DNA of 64,000 bases from an uncultured Bacilli bacterium (lineage in GTDB: Bacteria > Bacillota_I > Bacilli_A > RF39 > UBA660): contig CAKOXW010000001.1 of the NCBI GenBank assembly GCA_934130375.1, positions 186,001 to 250,000 of the forward strand. The letters run 5' to 3'. A program made the position numbers and the translations under genes. Position 1 is the first letter of the stretch; every line of letters begins with the position of its first letter. Positions 33,446-43,628 of this stretch are shown here, piece by piece. The notes below the pieces were generated by a model. The model did no database searches and was not told the origin of the DNA. It worked only from the letters and a program-made list of their open reading frames with translations.

Positions 33446-34202
33446 ATATAAATTTTGTTAACTTTAATCTAAATTCTTCTGGATTAATATCTAGTGTTTT
33501 AAAACAGTAATTGTATAAGTCTAATATTTTTTCATACATTTTTTCTTTGTTATCTAATTTGATACAGTCTAAGTATCTATTTATAAATTCACTATCAGGA
33601 AGTTTGTGAGTATTTGGCTTAATGTAGGATGCAAAGTAATATTCATCAGTAATAAGTCTCTCATATTTTGCGATAGGGAGTTCTATAAAACCAAATATTT
33701 TAGAATATGTATTTCTAATTCTTTCTAATGTATTATAATAAACTGAATAAAAACTATCACTATTAATAACTTGCATTAAGTCATCTATTTTATTTTTTAT
33801 TGAAATTATATTTAGTTTATCTTCGTCATCAAAATGTTTTTTAATTTGAGTTAAATAAATCTTGTTTACATAGTTAATAAATTCATTTATTTCTCCAGTT
33901 TTATCAATTAAAATCTTTGATGTTGTAAATTTAGTTAAATGTGATGGGTCATTATTTTCTATCGCTTCTTTTGTGTATTTATACAAATCTTTTAAATTAT
34001 ATATAAAATACTCAATTCTAATACCTTCTTCAATATGAGAGCCAAAGTATGATGAATTATCATTCTTTGTAAAAATCATTAAGTCGATATCTGAGAGAGT
34101 ATCTGCTTGATTTTTAACATAAGAACCATATACAATCACACCTATATAGTCATCATTTTGATTTTCATTTAAAAATTTAAAAACAATATCTTCATAATTC
34201 AT
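33444..34202 (-). CDS. Nucleotidyltransferase domain protein (Pol beta superfamily)
   Basis: A 252-residue protein. VIVYGSYVKNQADTLSDIDLMIF (residues ~23-46) holds the GS and DxD metal-binding motif of the superfamily, and RIEYFIY gives a third acidic position. The C-terminal ~170 residues are helical, as in aminoglycoside adenylyltransferases and the MNT/HEPN type. No HEPN partner gene is adjacent. The target (antibiotic, tRNA or protein) cannot be told. The ribosome site AAAGGA is distant from the ATG, so expression may be low. Confidence 0.75.
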   Translation of the reverse strand: MNYEDIVFKFLNENQNDDYIGVIVYGSYVKNQADTLSDIDLMIFTKNDNSSYFGSHIEEGIRIEYFIYNLKDLYKYTKEAIENNDPSHLTKFTTSKILIDKTGEINEFINYVNKIYLTQIKKHFDDEDKLNIISIKNKIDDLMQVINSDSFYSVYYNTLERIRNTYSKIFGFIELPIAKYERLITDEYYFASYIKPNTHKLPDSEFINRYLDCIKLDNKEKMYEKILDLYNYCFKTLDINPEEFRLKLTKFI

Positions 34203-34285
34203 ATACTACTAAAATTCCTTTCTTTTTTATAAATAGCAATCATCTAAACACCAATTGCATTAAAATTATACATCATTTTTAAAAC

Positions 34286-34314
34286 TATAAACCCTACAAT
34301 GTGTAGAGTTTATA
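34286..34314. promoter_or_regulatory. Hairpin in the divergent region before holA
   Basis: TATAAACCCTACA (34286-34298), loop ATG, TGTAGAGTTTATA (34302-34314) with one mismatch and no T run on either side, so a terminator is unlikely. The core CTACA-NNN-TGTAG equals the palindrome at 32031. Confidence 0.4.
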
Positions 34315-34371
34315 AATACATTTAAATTTACTATTTAGCCTATTAATGATATAATTAAGAAGGTGATTTTT

Positions 34372-35298
34372 ATGAGCAATGTCTATTTACTTTACGGTGA
34401 AAATGATTATTTAATTAATAAGAAAATTGAAGAAATTAAGAATAAATATAATAATTATGATATCGTTTCATATGATATGACTTTAGATAATATTTCTTCT
34501 GCTGTTGAAGATTTGTCTATGAATTCTTTATTTTCAACCGATAAGATAGTAATTTGCTATAACTGTGTATTTTTAAATAATACTAAATGCGATATTGACC
34601 ATAAAATAGATTATTTAAGTGAATACTTAAAAAATGCTTCATCTAACATACTTGTTTTGGTAACTGATACTCTAGATAAAAGAAAGAAGATTGTAAAAGA
34701 TTTACTAAAAGAAAATGCATATGAGTTTAAGAACTTAAATGATTATGAATTAAATTCATTTATTACTGATTATTGTAAGAAAAATGGTTTTAAAATAAGT
34801 AGTGATGCTTTAATGTTATTTAAAACTAAACTTACTAATAATCTGTATATTATTTGTAGTGAACTTGATAAGTTGTTCTTGTGTTGTGATAAGACTATTA
34901 ATAAGAGTGATATTGAGCTTATTACATCAAGGATGATTAATTCTAATATATTTGATTTAATAAATGCGATAGTTAGAAAAGATATTGATAAGTCTTTAGA
35001 GTTATATGATGATTTAGTACTAATTAATGAAGAAGAGATTAAGTTAATAGTAACTCTTGCTAATCAATTTAGATTAATATATCAAGTTAAGAATATGTTT
35101 AAATCTGGTTATACAGAGGCAGATATTGCTAGGGAATTATCTGTTCATCCATATCGTGTTAAGGTTGCTAACGGAGTATATATAAGTAATGAAGATAATA
35201 TTAAATATTTAAGTAAATTATCTAAATTAGATGAAGATATTAAGACTGGTAAAGTAGATAAAAGGGAAGGATTTACTAATTTTATATTAGGGTTATAG
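34372..35298 (+). CDS. holA: DNA polymerase III subunit delta
   Basis: A 308-residue clamp-loader subunit. It begins YLLYGENDYLINKKIEEIK, the typical HolA start with the degenerate P-loop area, has the middle VFLNNTKCDIDHKIDYLSEYL and the C-terminal helical domain with IVRKDIDKSLELYDDL and LIVTLANQFRLIYQVK. It opens the beta clamp during loading. The ATG at 34372 follows AAGGTGATTTTT. The U32 gene starts three bases after its stop, so both are co-transcribed. Confidence 0.9.
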   Translation: MSNVYLLYGENDYLINKKIEEIKNKYNNYDIVSYDMTLDNISSAVEDLSMNSLFSTDKIVICYNCVFLNNTKCDIDHKIDYLSEYLKNASSNILVLVTDTLDKRKKIVKDLLKENAYEFKNLNDYELNSFITDYCKKNGFKISSDALMLFKTKLTNNLYIICSELDKLFLCCDKTINKSDIELITSRMINSNIFDLINAIVRKDIDKSLELYDDLVLINEEEIKLIVTLANQFRLIYQVKNMFKSGYTEADIARELSVHPYRVKVANGVYISNEDNIKYLSKLSKLDEDIKTGKVDKREGFTNFILGL

Positions 35299-35301
35299 TT
35301 T

Positions 35302-37410
35302 ATGAAAAAAGTTGAGTTACTCGCACCTGCGGGAAATATGGAAAATTTAAAATATGCAGTTATGGCTGGATGTGATGCGGTTTATCTAGGACTTAAAAAA
35401 TTTGGTGCGAGAGCATTTTCATCTAATTTTAGTGATAGCGAGTTTATAGAAGCAGTCAATTATTGCCATTTGTACGGAGTTAAAGTATATGTTACTTTAA
35501 ATACAATTATATATGATTATGAAGTAGAAGATTTCTTAGAAACTGTTGATTTTATACATAAAAATAATGTTGATGCGGTACTTATTCAAGATTTAGGAAT
35601 GCTTGATTTAGTTAGAAAAACTTATCCAAATTTAGAAGTTCATGCATCAACACAAATGCATATTCATAATTTAGATGGTGTTAAAGTTCTAGAAAGACTT
35701 GGTATTAAAAGAGCCGTTTTAGCGCGCGAGACATCTATTGATACAATAAAATACATTAAAGAAAATAGTAATATTGAATTAGAAGTTTTTGTTCATGGAG
35801 CATTATGTGTTTCTTATTCTGGTGAATGTTTAATGAGTAAATTTATAGGTGGTAGAAGTGGTAATAGAGGAGAGTGTGCCGGCGCTTGTAGACTTAGTTA
35901 TGATGTAGTTGATGGTAATAATAATATCTTAAATAAGAATAAATATCCAATAAGTACTAAGGACTTAAATACAATTTACTATATAGATAAACTTATTGAA
36001 AGTGGGGCATCATCCCTAAAGATAGAAGGACGTATGAAGTCTAGGGAGTATGTTTATATGGTTGTAAAATTATATAGAGATACTATAGATAATTATTATA
36101 AGACCGGTAAGGTTATAGTAAATGAGGATGATTTATTAAAATTAAAGAAGATATTTAATAGAGAGTACACAAAAGGATTTTTGTTTAATATTAAAAATAA
36201 TGAATTAATAAATAGTTATAGACCTAATCATATGGGTGTTAATGTGGGAAAAGTGCTTAATTATAAAAATGGATATGCTACAATATTGCTTACTGATCAT
36301 GTTAGTATTGGTAGTGGTTTAAGAGTTCTATCTAAGAATAACAAGGATGTAGGTATACTTGTTAATGAGTTTTATAAAAATAATAAATTAGTAAAAGATG
36401 CTTATAAAAATGATATTATTAGTATTAAAGTACATGATAAAGTATATAAAGATGATATAGTTGTTATTACTAATGATAAGAGTATTAGTAATGATATAGA
36501 AGAATATATTAGGAATAATAAAAGAAAAGTATTAATATCTGGTAAAGTAAGTTGTAAACTAGGTAATATTACATTAGAAGTTAGTGATGGGGTTAATAAT
36601 GTAGTTGTTAGTAGTAATAATGTATTTAAAAGTATTAATAAGAGTACTACTAAGGAAGATATTAGTGTTAAATTAAATAAACTTTTAAATACAGTTTATA
36701 AGTTTAATAGTCTTGATATTAATATTGATAGTAATTTATTTATTCCTCTTAAGGAAATAAATGGTCTTAAGAATGATATGGTTATGTTACTTAATGATAA
36801 AAGATTATATAAAATTAATTATGTTAAGAGTAAATATTATATAGATTTACCTGATTTTAAGAAAGAAGAGTTAATTACTTGTTATACTATTAATATTAAT
36901 AATCTAGATAAGAAGTATGATATTGTTTATACAGATAATAATTGTTTACCTAGAGTAATTGATAAGTATGAAAATTATAATAATGTTATGATAGGTGAAT
37001 TAGGTGGTTTTAATAAGTGTAGTAATGTTACAACTGATGTATCTTTTAATGTAGTTAATTCTTATGCAGTAGCGTTTCTTCATAGTATGGGGTCATCATG
37101 TGTTACTTTATCTTATGAAATGACTGATAGTGATATAGAGAATTTAGTTAATAGTTATATTAATAGATATAATAAAAGGCCTAATTTAGAGTTAATAGTA
37201 TATGGTTATCCAGTTATAATGTGTTCTAAGTATAGCTTAAATAAGGAATATAATAAAGATATATTGTATTTAAAAGATAGATTTAATAATAAGTTTAGAG
37301 TTATTACTAAGAATAATATTATGTATGTATATTTTTATAATAAGATAGATAAGTATGATAAAAAGTATTATGAAATGGGAATAAATAGACTTAGATTTAA
37401 TTTAGATTAA
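35302..37410 (+). CDS. Peptidase U32 family protein with long C-terminal extension (RlhA-like)
   Basis: A 702-residue protein. The first ~290 residues hold the U32 core: ELLAPAGNMENLKYAVMAGCDAVYLGL, VHASTQMHIHN, and the Cys-rich ECLMSKFIGGRSGNRGECAGACR, whose Cys residues could bind a cluster or metal. About 400 further residues, rich in Asn, Lys and Ile, correspond to the DUF3656-type extension. Long members of this family act in RNA hydroxylation (RlhA on 23S C2501, TrhP on tRNA) rather than as proteases. Which of these applies is inference. The conserved 20-base box and a terminator begin seven bases after the stop. Confidence 0.83.
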   Translation: MKKVELLAPAGNMENLKYAVMAGCDAVYLGLKKFGARAFSSNFSDSEFIEAVNYCHLYGVKVYVTLNTIIYDYEVEDFLETVDFIHKNNVDAVLIQDLGMLDLVRKTYPNLEVHASTQMHIHNLDGVKVLERLGIKRAVLARETSIDTIKYIKENSNIELEVFVHGALCVSYSGECLMSKFIGGRSGNRGECAGACRLSYDVVDGNNNILNKNKYPISTKDLNTIYYIDKLIESGASSLKIEGRMKSREYVYMVVKLYRDTIDNYYKTGKVIVNEDDLLKLKKIFNREYTKGFLFNIKNNELINSYRPNHMGVNVGKVLNYKNGYATILLTDHVSIGSGLRVLSKNNKDVGILVNEFYKNNKLVKDAYKNDIISIKVHDKVYKDDIVVITNDKSISNDIEEYIRNNKRKVLISGKVSCKLGNITLEVSDGVNNVVVSSNNVFKSINKSTTKEDISVKLNKLLNTVYKFNSLDINIDSNLFIPLKEINGLKNDMVMLLNDKRLYKINYVKSKYYIDLPDFKKEELITCYTININNLDKKYDIVYTDNNCLPRVIDKYENYNNVMIGELGGFNKCSNVTTDVSFNVVNSYAVAFLHSMGSSCVTLSYEMTDSDIENLVNSYINRYNKRPNLELIVYGYPVIMCSKYSLNKEYNKDILYLKDRFNNKFRVITKNNIMYVYFYNKIDKYDKKYYEMGINRLRFNLD

Positions 37411-37416
37411 ATTATG

Positions 37417-37481
37417 TGTATTCTTGGGCTTAAATAGTTTATATTGCATTTATAAAAGAATTACGTTTTTGTAATTCTTTT
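37417..37481 (+). repeat. Copy 3 of conserved 3'-UTR box plus terminator
   Basis: TGTATTCTTGGGCTTAAATA at 37417-37436 and then a terminator with a different stem from copies 1 and 2: AAAAGAATTAC (37454-37464), loop GTTTTT, GTAATTCTTTT (37471-37481). Confidence 0.9.
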
Positions 37482-37558
37482 AAATTTATATATTAATAAT
37501 TAGTTTTTATATAAAAATATTTTAGTATTCTTTTTTTGTTTTATTAAGTTCATAAGTA

Positions 37559-37588
37559 TTTACAAGTATTGTTAAATTATTATATAAT
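37559..37588 (+). promoter_or_regulatory. Promoter of ftsA-ftsZ
   Basis: TTTACA (37559-37564), 18 bases, TATAAT (37583-37588); the ribosome site AGGAGG follows at 37600-37605. Confidence 0.65.
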
Positions 37589-37612
37589 ACTTATATACTA
37601 GGAGGAGTTTTA

Positions 37613-38845
37613 ATGAGAAAAGTTTATACTAGTGTTGACCTTGGTTCTTCAACTATTAAGATAATGGTAGGCGAGATATTTAATAAGAAGTTAAATGTAC
37701 TTGGTACCGCTAAGGTTGAGTCAAGGGGTATTAAAAAGGGTGTTATAGTGGATGCTAACGAGATAATTAGTTCTCTTAGGGAAGCAATTAGTAATATTGA
37801 GAGTAAGTTAAATATTACTATTGATAAAGTTATTGCTAGTGTGCCTTCTTATTATGCTGAGTTTGAAATTGTTAATGGTTCTGTTGATATTAATTTAGAT
37901 GATGATAATAAGGTAAGGGGAAGTGATATTGTAAATGTGCTTAAATATGCTGCTAAGAGTAAATTAAAGCCTGATAGGGAACTTGTTAGTATTATTCCTA
38001 TATATTTTACTTTAGATGGTAGAAAGAACATATCTGACCCAAAGGGTCTTGTTGGTAAGAAGTTAGGTGTTAAGGCAATGATGGTTACAACACCTTCTAA
38101 GAATGTTCAATCTATTATAAGTATATTTGAAGCAATGGGAATAGAAGTTGTGGATGTCAATCTTGGTTCAATTTGTGATTATCAAGAATTTAAGAATAAC
38201 TTTACTAAAGATAATTTAGGTGCTATTATTAATATAGGTAGTGATATAACTACTGTATCTTTATTTAATAAAGGTATAATTGTTAATTCTGAAATAATAC
38301 AAATCGGTGGTAAAAATATTGATAATGATATTTCTTATGTATTTAAAGTTGATAAGAAAAATGCTGTTAAATTAAAAGAAGGTTTTGCAACCGCTCATAA
38401 GAAATTTGCAAGAATTAATGATACTAAGGAAGTATTAGGTATTAATAATGAATTAGTTAATATTAATCAGTATGATATATCAAAAGTTGTTATGTCAAGG
38501 TTAACTGAAATATTAAAATTAGCAAAAAAACAAAGTTACCTCTTAACAAATAGGGAAATTAGTTATATAATTATAACAGGTGGTACAAGCGAAGTGCCTG
38601 GTATGTCTTATTTAGTAGAGGAGTGCTTAGGTAGTAACGCTAAGGTTGGAAGTATTGATACTATTGGTATACGTAGTTGTGAATATTCAACTGTATCTGG
38701 TTTAATTAGATGTTTTGATGGTAAATTGGAACTTCGTGATAAAGAATTTACAATGATTGATTTTGATGATGAAAATAATAAGAATATGAATATAGATAAT
38801 AATTCTGTACTTTCTAAAGTATTTGGATATTTCTTTGATAGTTAA
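37613..38845 (+). CDS. ftsA: Cell division protein FtsA
   Basis: A 410-residue actin-like ATPase that anchors FtsZ to the membrane. [19 protein letters not shown] (phosphate 1), [16 protein letters not shown] (phosphate 2) and [19 protein letters not shown] (adenosine motif) are intact, as is the SHS2/1C insertion ([16 protein letters not shown]). The C-terminal [13 protein letters not shown] is the amphipathic membrane-targeting helix. FtsZ begins ten bases after its stop. In this genome segment the pair is apart from mraY and ftsW by 25 kb, so the usual dcw cluster is broken up. Confidence 0.94.
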   Translation: MRKVYTSVDLGSSTIKIMVGEIFNKKLNVLGTAKVESRGIKKGVIVDANEIISSLREAISNIESKLNITIDKVIASVPSYYAEFEIVNGSVDINLDDDNKVRGSDIVNVLKYAAKSKLKPDRELVSIIPIYFTLDGRKNISDPKGLVGKKLGVKAMMVTTPSKNVQSIISIFEAMGIEVVDVNLGSICDYQEFKNNFTKDNLGAIINIGSDITTVSLFNKGIIVNSEIIQIGGKNIDNDISYVFKVDKKNAVKLKEGFATAHKKFARINDTKEVLGINNELVNINQYDISKVVMSRLTEILKLAKKQSYLLTNREISYIIITGGTSEVPGMSYLVEECLGSNAKVGSIDTIGIRSCEYSTVSGLIRCFDGKLELRDKEFTMIDFDDENNKNMNIDNNSVLSKVFGYFFDS

Positions 38846-38855
38846 GGAGGAAAAT

Positions 38856-39926
38856 ATGTTGGGACTTGAAATGGATCAATTAGCAAAAATAAAAGTAATA
38901 GGTATTGGTGGAGCAGGAAATAATGCAGTAAATAGAATGATTGATGCTGGTATTAAGGGTGTTGAATTTATTGTTGCTAATACTGATTTACAAGTATTAA
39001 ATAGTTCAAAAGCACCAATTAAGTTACAAATTGGTGAAAAATTAACAGAAGGATTAGGTGCAGGTGCTAAACCTGATGTAGGTCGTGAGGCTGCACTTGA
39101 ATCTAAAGATGCAATAAAAGATGTTTTAGCGGGTGCTGATATGGTATTTGTTACTGCTGGTATGGGTGGTGGAACTGGTACAGGTGCTGCCCCAGTTGTT
39201 GCTGAAATTGCTCAAGATTTAGGAGCATTAGTTGTAGGTATTGTTACAAAGCCTTTCTCATTTGAAGGAAGAAAAAGAATGGAACAAGCACTTGCTGGTT
39301 TACAAGAATTAAAAAATCATGTTGATACTCTAATTGTTATACCAAATGATAGATTAAGAGATATTATTGATAAATCTACTCCAATGTTAGATGCATTTAG
39401 AGAAGTAGATAATGTACTTAGAAGAGGTGTTCAATCTATATCTGACTTAATAGCAGTAACTGGTCTTGTTAACCTTGACTTTGCTGATGTTAAAGAAGTT
39501 ATGAAAGATAGTGGTAATGCATTAATTGGTATTGGTATTGGTACAGGAGAAGGAAGAGCAGTAGAGGCTGCTAAACAAGCAGTATCTAGTCCACTTCTTG
39601 AAGCATCAATTACTGGAGCAACAAGTGCAATTATTAACGTAACTGGTGGTGCAAATCTTACTTTATTTGAAGTAGAAGATGCTGCTGAGGTTATTAGAGC
39701 CGCTGCTAATACAGATATTAATACAATATTTGGTGCTGTTATTAATGAGAATTTAAAAGATGAAGTAATTGTTACAGTAATTGCAACAGGATTTGATAAA
39801 GAAACAGAACCAATGTATTATGATAATAGAGGAAAAAGAGAAAATATAATAAATAATGATGATAGTGATGATGATGATTCATCTCCACTTGATATTCCTC
39901 CATTCTTAAGAAATAGGAAATTTTAA
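38856..39926 (+). CDS. ftsZ: Cell division protein FtsZ
   Basis: A 356-residue tubulin-like GTPase that forms the Z ring. The N-terminus has [16 protein letters not shown], the GTP signature is [18 protein letters not shown], and the T7 loop is [14 protein letters not shown] short acidic linker ([12 protein letters not shown]) leads to the C-terminal peptide [12 protein letters not shown] that binds FtsA and other partners. The ATG at 38856 follows AAGGAGG; the frame is open further upstream inside ftsA. Base use is slightly richer in G and C than the neighbours, as expected for a highly expressed gene. Confidence 0.97.
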   Translation: MLGLEMDQLAKIKVIGIGGAGNNAVNRMIDAGIKGVEFIVANTDLQVLNSSKAPIKLQIGEKLTEGLGAGAKPDVGREAALESKDAIKDVLAGADMVFVTAGMGGGTGTGAAPVVAEIAQDLGALVVGIVTKPFSFEGRKRMEQALAGLQELKNHVDTLIVIPNDRLRDIIDKSTPMLDAFREVDNVLRRGVQSISDLIAVTGLVNLDFADVKEVMKDSGNALIGIGIGTGEGRAVEAAKQAVSSPLLEASITGATSAIINVTGGANLTLFEVEDAAEVIRAAANTDINTIFGAVINENLKDEVIVTVIATGFDKETEPMYYDNRGKRENIINNDDSDDDDSSPLDIPPFLRNRKF

Positions 39927-39951
39927 AAGACTTCAATTGGAAGTCTTTTTT
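39925..39951 (+). terminator. Terminator of ftsAZ
   Basis: AAAAGACTTC (39925-39934), loop AATTG, GAAGTCTTTT (39940-39949) and T run, directly at the ftsZ stop. Confidence 0.85.
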
Positions 39952-40136
39952 CATGAAAACATATTATTTAAATAAATCAGAAATAAGTCTCAATTAAATA
40001 AAGAATTTTGGCATATATGAGCATCTAATTCATTTTAATTAAATATTTCCTCGTTTTTATAAAATAAAGTTTATAATTTTAATTCATGTCTTTAAAAATA
40101 ATAATAAATTTGGTATACTATATGATAGGTGGTAGT

Positions 40137-41150
40137 ATGAAAAGTGTTTATTCATATACGAAAGATGAATTGGTTACATATTTTGAAGAACTTGGTGAAA
40201 AGAAATTTAAAGCCGACCAATTATTTGATTGGTTATATAAAAAAAGAGTTACTGATTTTTCTAGTATGATTAATCTTAATAAAAAAGTAATTGCTAAGTT
40301 AGAAACTGATATGTATATTGATAATTTAGAAATACTAAAAATAGATAAAGGTTCTGATGTTGCAAAATATCTTTTTAAACTTAGTGATGGTGAGAAAATT
40401 GAAGCAGTTGTAATGTATCATGATTATGGCATTAGTCTTTGTATATCAACTGAAGTTGGTTGTAATATGGGATGCGCTTTTTGTGAAAGTGGCAGACTAA
40501 AAAAGAGAAGAGAACTTCATGTTAATGAAATGGTATTACAAATACTTGCAATTGAAAAAGATATAAATAAAAGAATTAGTCATATAGTTTTAATGGGTAT
40601 TGGCGAACCTTTTGATAACTATGACAATGTTGTTAAGTTTATTAATATTATTAACGATAATAAAGGAATTGATATAGGAGCAAGACATATAACTGTGTCT
40701 ACTTGTGGAATAGTTCCTAAAATAAAAGAATTTACAAAATTAAATACTCAAGTTAATCTAGCAGTTAGTTTGCATGCTCCAAATGATACTATTAGAAATA
40801 AAATAATGCCTATAAGTCGAGCGTATCCTCTTGATGAGTTAATGGGTGCCTTAAAGGAATATTTAAGTGTAACTAATAGGCGTGTTACTTTTGAATATAT
40901 TATGTTAAAAGATATAAATGATACTAGGGAATGTGCTTTAGAACTATCAAGGTTAATTGGTGGCATGAATGCGTATGTTAATTTAATTCCATATAATGAA
41001 ACTGAAAATATTGGATTTAAAAGAAGTGAAAAAGTGAAAATTTTAGAATTTTATGATATACTTAAGAAGAATGGTATAAATGTGACAATAAGACGTGAGT
41101 TTGGAGGATTAGTTTCTGCTGCTTGTGGTCAATTAAGAAGTCACGGATAG
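40137..41150 (+). CDS. rlmN: 23S rRNA (adenine-2503-C2)-methyltransferase
   Basis: A 337-residue radical SAM enzyme that methylates A2503 of 23S rRNA and A37 of some tRNAs. The cluster motif is in STEVGCNMGCAFCESG, the GMGEP-like motif reads LMGIGEPFDNYDNV, and the C-terminal REFGGLVSAACGQLR carries the catalytic Cys. The N-terminal FKADQLFDWLYKKRVTDFSSM is the accessory HhH-like domain. The ATG at 40137 follows AGGTGGT; a TATACT box is at 40114-40119. The phosphatase gene starts eight bases after its stop. Confidence 0.94.
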   Translation: MKSVYSYTKDELVTYFEELGEKKFKADQLFDWLYKKRVTDFSSMINLNKKVIAKLETDMYIDNLEILKIDKGSDVAKYLFKLSDGEKIEAVVMYHDYGISLCISTEVGCNMGCAFCESGRLKKRRELHVNEMVLQILAIEKDINKRISHIVLMGIGEPFDNYDNVVKFINIINDNKGIDIGARHITVSTCGIVPKIKEFTKLNTQVNLAVSLHAPNDTIRNKIMPISRAYPLDELMGALKEYLSVTNRRVTFEYIMLKDINDTRECALELSRLIGGMNAYVNLIPYNETENIGFKRSEKVKILEFYDILKKNGINVTIRREFGGLVSAACGQLRSHG

Positions 41151-41157
41151 GAGATTT

Positions 41158-41892
41158 ATGAAAACAATTAGTTTATCAGATCCAGGAAGGGTTCGTAGTC
41201 ATAATGAAGATAATGTTTTAGTACTTTCAAATGCTAATTCTGAATATATTTTAGCAGTAGCAGATGGAATGGGTGGCCATAAAGCTGGTGAAGTTGCTAG
41301 TGGTATAGCAATTGATTATTTAAAAACACAATTTGAAATGCTTGATACCCTTGGTAATAAAGAAGAAGCAATATCATGGATTAGAAATATTGTTTCAGAG
41401 ATTAATGATAAAATATTTAAATATACATATGCTCATGAAGAAAGTAAAGGTATGGGTACTACTTTAGTAATTGCAGTTTATACTAAAGATTACTTATTAT
41501 TTGGTAATATTGGTGATTCATCTGGTTTTGTATATGTAGATAATAAGTTATTTAAAGTAACAAAAGATCATACTCTAGTTAATTTATTAATTTCAACTGG
41601 TGAGATAGCGCCTGAGGAAGCAAAATTTCATCCTAAGAAAAATGTACTTATGAAAGCACTAGGTGCGGTAAATCCTGCAGAAGTTGATATATTTGAAGTA
41701 CAAACTAAAGTAGATGGAATACTACTTTCATCAGATGGACTTACTAATATGCTTAGTGTAGAACAAATTGAAAATGTATTAAAACTAGATACTACTTTAG
41801 AAGAAAAAGGTAGAAAGTTAATTGTAAAGAGTAATAATAGGGGTGGCACTGATAATATATCAGTAGTAATGTTAGAATGTGGTGGTGAATAG
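41158..41892 (+). CDS. prpC: PP2C-family Ser/Thr phosphatase (PrpC/Stp)
   Basis: A 244-residue metal-dependent phosphatase. Motifs in order: SDPGRVRSHNEDNVL, VADGMGGHKAGEVAS, GMGTTLVIAVY, GNIGDSSGFVY, LLSSDGLTNML and GGTDNISVVML, giving all Asp metal ligands. It reverses the action of the PASTA kinase encoded two bases after its stop. The rlmN-prpC-prkC-rsgA-rpe order is a classic Bacillota cluster. Confidence 0.94.
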   Translation: MKTISLSDPGRVRSHNEDNVLVLSNANSEYILAVADGMGGHKAGEVASGIAIDYLKTQFEMLDTLGNKEEAISWIRNIVSEINDKIFKYTYAHEESKGMGTTLVIAVYTKDYLLFGNIGDSSGFVYVDNKLFKVTKDHTLVNLLISTGEIAPEEAKFHPKKNVLMKALGAVNPAEVDIFEVQTKVDGILLSSDGLTNMLSVEQIENVLKLDTTLEEKGRKLIVKSNNRGGTDNISVVMLECGGE

Positions 41893-41894
41893 TA

Positions 41895-43628
41895 ATGATA
41901 GTTAAAGGTCAAAAGATTAATGATCGATATGAAATAATTAGAGTTATTGGTGAAGGTGGAATGGCTAATGTTTATTTAGCTAATGATACTATATTAAATA
42001 GAAAAGTTGCTGTAAAAGTATTAAGAGGTGATCTTGCAAATGATGAAAAGTTTGTAAGAAGATTTCAAAGAGAAGCCTTGTCAGCATCTTCATTAAATCA
42101 TCCAAATATAGTTGAAATGTATGATGTTGGTGAAGATGATGGTAATTTCTATATTGTAATGGAATATGTTGATGGTAAGAATTTAAAACAGCTTATTAAA
42201 AGAAGAACTAAATTATCTTTAACAGAAGTTGTTGATATTATGAAACAACTTACTGATGGTATTGCGCATGCTCATGATTCTTTTATAATTCATAGAGACA
42301 TAAAACCTCAAAATATGCTAATACTTGATAATGGGTTAGTTAAGATAACTGATTTTGGTATCGCGGTTGCGCTTAATAGTACACAACTTACACAAACTAA
42401 TTCAGTTATGGGTTCAGTTCATTATCTTCCTCCAGAACAGGCAGCAGGAAAAGGTGCAACATTCAAAAGTGATATCTATTCACTTGGAATAATGATGTAT
42501 GAATTAATTACTGGAAAACTTCCATTTAGAGGTGAAAATGCAGTAGAAATAGCATTAAAACAAATGAAAGAACCAATTCCAAGCATTAGAGAAGATAATA
42601 ATGAAATTCCCCAAGCAGTTGAAAATATCGTTTTAAAAGCATGTGCTAAAAATCCTAAAAATAGATATGATACTGCAAGAGAAATGTATAATGATTTATG
42701 TACTTGTTTAGATGAAGAAAGAAAAAATGAACCTAAACTTGTATATAAATATCCAGAATTTGATGAAACAACTAAGGCAGTAAAAGAAGAAGTTAAGGAA
42801 ATAAATGAAGTTAACAAAGAGGAAAGTGATGTTTCTATTAAAAAAGTTAATAAAAAGAAAAATAACAATTTAACATGGATTTTAGGTGGTATAGTTGGTT
42901 TTATTTTCATTGCAATTGTAGTTGGCCTAATATTACTTCCTAAACTTACAAAAGTACCTGATGTTAAGGTACCTGACGTTTCTAATATGACAGTAGTTGA
43001 AGCAGAAAATATCCTAAAAGAAAAAGAATTTGTCGTTAATGTGAATGTTGTTGAAGAATACAATGATACCATTGAAGAAGGAAAAATAATTAGAACTAGT
43101 CCTGATATTAATCGTTCAATTAAAAAAGGTAGTGAAATTACATTATATAGGTCTTTAGGAACTGAAAAAATTAAAATTGAAGACTATACTGGCATGAATA
43201 TATATGAAATTAAAGCAAAATTAGAATTACTTGGACTTAGTGTTACAGTTGAATCTAAGGATGTTGAAAATGTAGAAGATTATACTGATAAAGAAGATAC
43301 TATAATTGACCAAAGTATTAAAGAAGGAGAACTTTATAAAGGAGACCAAATATTCTTATATTATCCTAATATTGTAGTATTCCCAGACTTAACAACATAC
43401 ACTTTACAAGAAGTTCAAGACTTTGCTCTAAAATATGAACTAGATTTGCATGTTGTTGAAATTGAAACTGAATCTATTGAAGAAGGAACAATAATAAGTC
43501 AAAACAGAAAAAAAGGTACATTGATAGTACGAAATGCTGAATTAACTGTTAAAATAGCAGTAAAACCAAAAATAGAAAATGTGCCACAAGAAGAATTGGA
43601 TATTAATAATGGAAGCAATAATAATTAA
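41895..43628 (+). CDS. prkC: PASTA-domain Ser/Thr protein kinase (PrkC/StkP)
   Basis: A 577-residue membrane kinase. Kinase domain ~1-270: GEGGMANVYLA loop, VAVKVL Lys, HRDIKPQN catalytic loop, DFGIAV, and an activation segment GSVHYLPPEQA. A Lys/Glu-rich juxtamembrane part leads to one span at ~326-348. Outside are PASTA repeats (VPDVSNMTVVEAENILKEK, then EDYTGMNIYEIKAKLELLG, then FPDLTTYTLQEVQDFALKY). It senses wall fragments or lipid II and controls growth, wall synthesis and germination in relatives. rsgA starts inside its 3' end. Confidence 0.95.
   Translation: MIVKGQKINDRYEIIRVIGEGGMANVYLANDTILNRKVAVKVLRGDLANDEKFVRRFQREALSASSLNHPNIVEMYDVGEDDGNFYIVMEYVDGKNLKQLIKRRTKLSLTEVVDIMKQLTDGIAHAHDSFIIHRDIKPQNMLILDNGLVKITDFGIAVALNSTQLTQTNSVMGSVHYLPPEQAAGKGATFKSDIYSLGIMMYELITGKLPFRGENAVEIALKQMKEPIPSIREDNNEIPQAVENIVLKACAKNPKNRYDTAREMYNDLCTCLDEERKNEPKLVYKYPEFDETTKAVKEEVKEINEVNKEESDVSIKKVNKKKNNNLTWILGGIVGFIFIAIVVGLILLPKLTKVPDVKVPDVSNMTVVEAENILKEKEFVVNVNVVEEYNDTIEEGKIIRTSPDINRSIKKGSEITLYRSLGTEKIKIEDYTGMNIYEIKAKLELLGLSVTVESKDVENVEDYTDKEDTIIDQSIKEGELYKGDQIFLYYPNIVVFPDLTTYTLQEVQDFALKYELDLHVVEIETESIEEGTIISQNRKKGTLIVRNAELTVKIAVKPKIENVPQEELDINNGSNNN

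Noticed and set aside
42476..43072. Minus-strand frame of 198 codons inside prkC
   Set aside because: It lies fully within a gene with complete kinase motifs; its Ser/Leu/Ile-rich content is the shadow of the plus-strand codons.
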